Part shown: piece by piece, positions 28,601 to 34,600 of the stretch
Layout of the letters: every line of letters starts with the position of its first letter
Numbering within the stretch: position 1 is the stretch's first letter
From: Saxidomus purpurata
Lineage: Eukaryota > Mollusca > Bivalvia > Venerida > Veneridae
Assembly: GCA_022818135.1 (NCBI GenBank)
Contig: JAFMSR010000017.1
Coordinates: 3,219,333-3,283,332, forward strand
Direction: 5' to 3'
Length of the DNA: 64,000 bases
Notes under the pieces: generated by a model
What the model was told of the DNA's origin: nothing
Seen by the model: only the letters and a program-made list of their open reading frames with translations
Database searches by the model: none
Program-made: the position numbers and the translations under genes

Positions 28601-31600
28601 TAAATTAATAAATAAACATGTCTTCATACATTCTTGGTTTTTTCTTCAACTGTAGAAACAGTTTTGGTTAATTAGTAACCTCAATTAGCCTGATGAAGTT
28701 CTGAACAACTTATATTCAAGAATAGTTTTCTACAATCATCTGACAACCTATGTAAAGAGGGGAAGGTTGAATGTCTTGCACATGACCTGAGGCTTGCAAG
28801 TGTTCTAAGGTATACAGGTTTGTTATTGCTAGGCAATGGATAAATACAGCACATATTAAAACCCTGGCTTCTGCCTTACAGTTAATTAAACAATGTCCAA
28901 GATGGCCACCCTGAGCTTGAACAGCCCTCATATACAATATCTAATCACACCTTGGACAGATAAAAAAAAATGCACAAAGTCTTTCAGTAATGGAGGATGA
29001 GTTTAATTTAGTCTGTTCAGTCTGTATGCTTGCTTTCATATATCAGAGAATACAAACCCTGACCACCTGAGCCAAGAGAGAACCTCAGGACTGCTTCTAC
29101 ACTTACCCTATGTAAGATGAGGACACGACACGCCTTAAAGCTTGCCTCTATCTCAATAACTGCTGCATTCTTGTACTGTAAAATAACAATCAATACTGAT
29201 ATATAAGGCACACATTCATGTGATATTTGCTGTGAAATGTATATAACTAGTGGGTCAGATCAATCAAATGCAGCTCAGATGCCTTACACCCCACTGGGAT
29301 GTCATCTTTTAACAAACTTCATTATATAAAGAAAATCAATGCACAATCTAACCACTGATTTTTTAAAGGAATTGTTATTTCTTCATACTATTACCTATCA
29401 TTAAAACATTCCTATTCAAATTAACCAGCAATCATGATTCAATAAGTCAGTATAAATTAAACTAGAACTGTCACAAGAGTGACGAATTATACCCCCACAA
29501 TACAGCTTTGTCACAGAAGTATGGCAACCATAAGAAAGGAATGGCCACAAGGACATACATTTCAGTTATTATACAATAAGTTGTGTAAATGTATTGTTTT
29601 AATAGCACACAAAATATGTAAGGTTGGAAAGTATGGATTATTATTAAATTTAATAGGTTTATTTCAAACATGTTAATATCACTAACCTCCCTATCAAATT
29701 TCATGATCCTAGCCCCAAACGTTCTTAAGTTATCATCTGGAAACCGTTTAACTGTTCCGAGTCATGTGACCTTGACCTACAGACCTCAGTCAAACCTGAC
29801 CTGTATTTCATGATGTTACAGCTGTGTACCGAAAATTATATAAATCGGTCAAGTCGTTCAAGAGTTATCATCCGGAAACCGTTTTACTATTCCGAGCGTC
29901 ACTGTGACCTTGACCTTTGGCCTACTGACCCCAAAGTCAAACTTGACCTGTATTTCATGATGTAACACCTTTGTACCAAAAATTATTTAAATCGGTCAAG
30001 TCTTTCATGAGTTATCATCCGGAAACCGTTTTACTGTTCAGGGTCACTGTGACCTTGACCTTTGACCTACTGACCCCAAAGTCGAACTGGACCTGTATTT
30101 TCTGATGATGCACCTGTGTACCAAAAATTATTTAAATAGGTCAAGTCGTTCATGAGTTACCATCCGGAAACCGTTTTACTGTTCAAGGTCACTGTGACCT
30201 TGACCTTTGGCCTACTGACCCCAAAGTCAAACTGGACCTGTATTTTCTGATGTTGCAGCTGTGTACCAAAAATTATTTAAATTGGTCAAGTCGTTCATGA
30301 GTTATCATCCGGAAACTGTTTTACTGTTCAGGGTCACTGTGACCTTGACCTTTGACCTACTGACCCCAAAGGCAAACTTGACCTGTATTTTATGATGTTG
30401 CAGCTGTGTACCAAATAATTATTTAAATTGGTCAAGTCGTTCATGAGTTATCATCCGGAAACCATAAAACCAACAGACCGACCAACCGACAAGCTCACTC
30501 CTATATACCCCCCCCAAACTTCGTTTTGTGGGGGTATAATTAGTTTTGTAAACAAGGTGAGGCTTTAAGAAACAAAGGTAGAAACTGGCAGCATGTTGTA
30601 ATTTAATGGACTAGTAAAATGGCTTACAAGTTAATATTTATTAGAAGAAAAAACACCTAACAACAATGTGCTCCGAGAGTGATAATAAATACCTTGCTGT
30701 AATACATCAGTGTATCCTTGTATTTCTCAATCATATCATCAGAGTTGAGACCAGATTTGCTTGATATGTCGGGCAGTTCTTGCAAACCATTTGAGTAACT
30801 GTGAACTTTACTACCTGTTCAAATTAAATAGTAATCAAAATAAAGGTAATACAAATCAACAGAAAACTAGTGTTACTAAGTACATGTATCTTTGTCATAA
30901 AATCATCTAGGTATTCTGAGATGGGATATTAGTGTGAATGCACGAGTAACTACAAAAGTTCTAATGAGAAGAAGTGTTGCGAAGTGTTGATCTGACAAAA
31001 AAGAAAGAAAAACTTTTTCAATTCTAGTTAAATGCTGGCACCTGTCTGATGCATATGACTTTGAGCAAAACTATGTTTACAATTTTAACACAGTATGAAC
31101 CTGGTTTTTGTTTATCGAGACTTGCAACTCCGCGCTTGACGGAGAATGACTGGTTTCTGCGTATTGTTGTCATCTGAGATCCTCTATGTGAGGTAATCAC
31201 CGACGATGCACACAGACCTTCGTAACATGCTGAAAAATAACAATTTCACACAGTTACATTTCTATTACAGCAAAATTAGATCAAGTAAGAAATTCAGGAA
31301 ATTTATTGAGAATTGGTTCAGGGGAATTTATAAGAAAAAAATTGCTTCAACCACTCAAGGCCTCAGTTCAGAATGGGTTAACTATTTTTCAGCAAAGGGG
31401 GGGTGCATATTTATCAACAATTGTCTAGGCACTTGTTTCAAAGCACAATGTAACTTTAGATTGAACATTCTGTATGGGTTAAACATGGAAAATCCTATTG
31501 CGGCACATATTTTCCATGGGACATTAAAGAATGACATAAATTGAAAGAAACAACACACTGTCACTCTGAATGCTTTAAACATGGTCCTGTGCTTATAAAA

Positions 31601-34600
31601 CTTTTTTTTGTGCTCATATGTGTTTCATTATTAGACTTTTGACCAATACATATTGTAACATTTTATAAATTTTTCATGAAAGTGTGTCAAGCAAGTTGTT
31701 GGTGACTATTCAAACTAATTCTTTTATCTACAAGTACATCTCTTTTGTTTCAGATAATGCATCATCTCAGCATGGTGCTTGAAGGTTAAATTAGTTTGTG
31801 CTCAAAGTCCGCTCACACTCACTTGAGCATGAACGAAGTTTTATAAGCATGGGACCTGAACTCACCAGCCATCCAAAGCCAGTCATTGACTGGCTTCAGT
31901 ATGTCTATAGCTGTGCTGTAGTGAAGCATCGCCTCCCCTGGTAACCCAGCCAACAGGCAAAGGTCAGCCAGATGCTTTCTTAAACGACCTTGGCATTTCT
32001 TCTTGTAAGACCTTTGTGAGAAAAAAACAGTAGAGAAAGATTCGTATTTTCTGTATGTATTTAACTATTAACATAAATACATTCTAGTCAACTTTCTATA
32101 TGAACAGAATACACTAATCCAAAATAGAAGCATGTTTATTTAATAGGTAAAACAGATTTGATTTTAACTGCATGGATTGTACATGTTACAGTGTTACAGA
32201 ATAGAAAAAGGTAGTATTCTAGTGCAGCTTAAAACATTGAAATAAGCATCATCAGGTTTAACATTTTGTTATACTTCAGTAATGTATTCCATGATGGAAC
32301 CAGTAACTTCAGAGAGAAAGAGCTTTTTACAGGAAAGGTTTCTTCTATTAAATAATTTCATATGAATATTGTAGAAACAAAATTTGTCTTCACTTACTTT
32401 GTATCTGGATCTACACCAACAAAGTCTTTCTTCTCAAATGGTGCACACAGCAACTGTGACTTGTCACTTCTTTCAAAGGACCTGTCCAATCTTTTACCTG
32501 TATTAGTTGGAAAAAAATCTTCATGTTCAATACTTGAAATTAGTACATGTATGCGTGAAACATCGACTTTCTCACTTCAGTAAAACAGACTGATGGTAAG
32601 CGTACAGTTGTATTTGAAACATTTACTTAGAATTAAAAAAGTTTTAAGAGGCAAGTTAACAAATTTTACAAAGTCTGCAAAATATATCAGAAAACAAGTC
32701 TACCAGTGTAACTCTCCTCAAATGCCAAGAACTTGATATAGAACAAAAGATGTTCATAAAACATCTGAAAATTCCTTAATTTTGTGTTATAAAAGACCCA
32801 TTAAAAAGACATTTCATGTGTTACAACCTATGCATAGCCAGTGACAGAGACTGGCATGTACATTCTGTTCACAATGTATGCACAAAGCTGAATACTCAGG
32901 GCTTTCAAAAACGACAATCTATGACAAATTTACATGGTAACTGGGTACTGTGACATAGTGACCTAATTTTTGACCCTATGCAACCTAGTTTCAATCATGT
33001 CATTCATGACATAGAATTTAGAAATCACCAAGACAAACATGCTGCCTTTTTATCATGACGACTGGGTACTACATGGACCAAAATAATGCTAGCAAAGTAA
33101 ATGTGAACAGATGTCAAGGTGAGCTAACAAAAAACTACCCTGTATCAGGACATTTTTAGACCTCCGATTACTCACTACTTGGTCTCCTGTTTTGGGCTAT
33201 GGACTCACAATTTTTGAAAGAGGTAATAGATTTAATCCCTCCAGGTGGAGCAGGCCGCACTGCTTACCTTCAAGGACAAAGAAAAGAGACGTCACAAATT
33301 CCCGTACACTCTCTTCAAGACCATCGCACATGTCAACACTAGGATAAAACACAACCTCTGACCCTGGCTTGTCTCTTAAACTATTGTTACTAGCTGTTCT
33401 TTTCACAGACTGCTTCACAGACTCAACAGCTTTATCAACTTTTTCATTTTTCTGCCTTATAAAAGTTATCTGGGAACCAGTCTCTTCTACTAAACTTGGT
33501 GTAGACTTCAAACTATTCTCTTTCTTGGGTGTATCTGCTTTTCCTTCTAAGCTTTTTCTCAAAGGGTCACTTGGTTCAACTATCATCTCTCCATTTCTAT
33601 TTTTATCCTCTGCTGATATGACATCTTCTTTATCACAGCTTGGTTTGACAGTGGTATCTTCACTATTTGCAGAATCAATTTTGAAAGTTAAAGGTGGCGA
33701 TGACCCTTCTGGCAATAATGTTTTTTTCTGTTCATCAGTTATTTCACTACCATCAGTGTTCATGCCAAACACAACCAACTTAGAATTATATAACGTATCT
33801 GAGTAACATTCCTTTTCTTTTTTATAACTTTCAAATAATTCTTGGAACTCTGCCTCATTTGAGCACTTTCCGATCGAGATTAAGCCCATGGCTTTACGGT
33901 GGGCTTGAAAATCACCCCATTCGTTGCTATCTTTGGAGTATGATCGTTTGTAGCGTATGTACATATCTCGTTTCTGGCCAGGAACCGCCACACAGTTCAG
34001 CTGACAGATCCTTTCCCAACATCTGGAGAAATGTTTCCATGTTAACAACTTCCCTAAAATACACAAAAGCATAAAACTTAACTGTACATGATGTAATTAA
34101 GTGTTAACAACTACAATGTACCCTGAATCACACACTGTTATCTATCTGTGCTCCGAGGTAAATATCAATCTTAGGAGGGTTACATTGTTACAGCCAATGT
34201 TAAAGCAGAGGTTCCAACAGCTGCTGAAACTCAAGGGTCATGTGTAATATGACTGGTTCAGATTTGTCCTTCTGATCTTGATAAAAAGTGACCCTCCAAT
34301 TGAAATTCTAGAAGTCAACACGAAAGCTTTTTTCAAACCGCTGCTACCAGCTCAACTGGAACACCTGGTTAAGGCAACAAACAGATGAGAGAAAAGTGTC
34401 CCCACTCCTACTTCACTTAAACGATACTGTAAAAACTGAAACATTGACATGTCCACATTAGCAATTAAACAGTACTCAAGTGATCATTGACTTGAAAAGT
34501 TCAAAACATGATGGATTACGGCCAATATTATATCTATACAGAAAGAATAAGCTTACCTGTAGGCCTAATAAGAACAAGGAAACTCTGATGGTCTTCTGCT

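Noticed and set aside
31206..31544. 112-codon plus-strand frame, MHTDLRNMLKNNNF...
   Set aside because: Its start overlaps TRAPPC9 exon 5 in antisense; composition is Asn/Phe/Ile/Lys-rich as expected from AT-rich noncoding DNA, with no homology seen.
33369..33806. 145-codon plus-strand frame
   Set aside because: It is the complement of TRAPPC9 exon 2; the minus-strand reading has clear homology.
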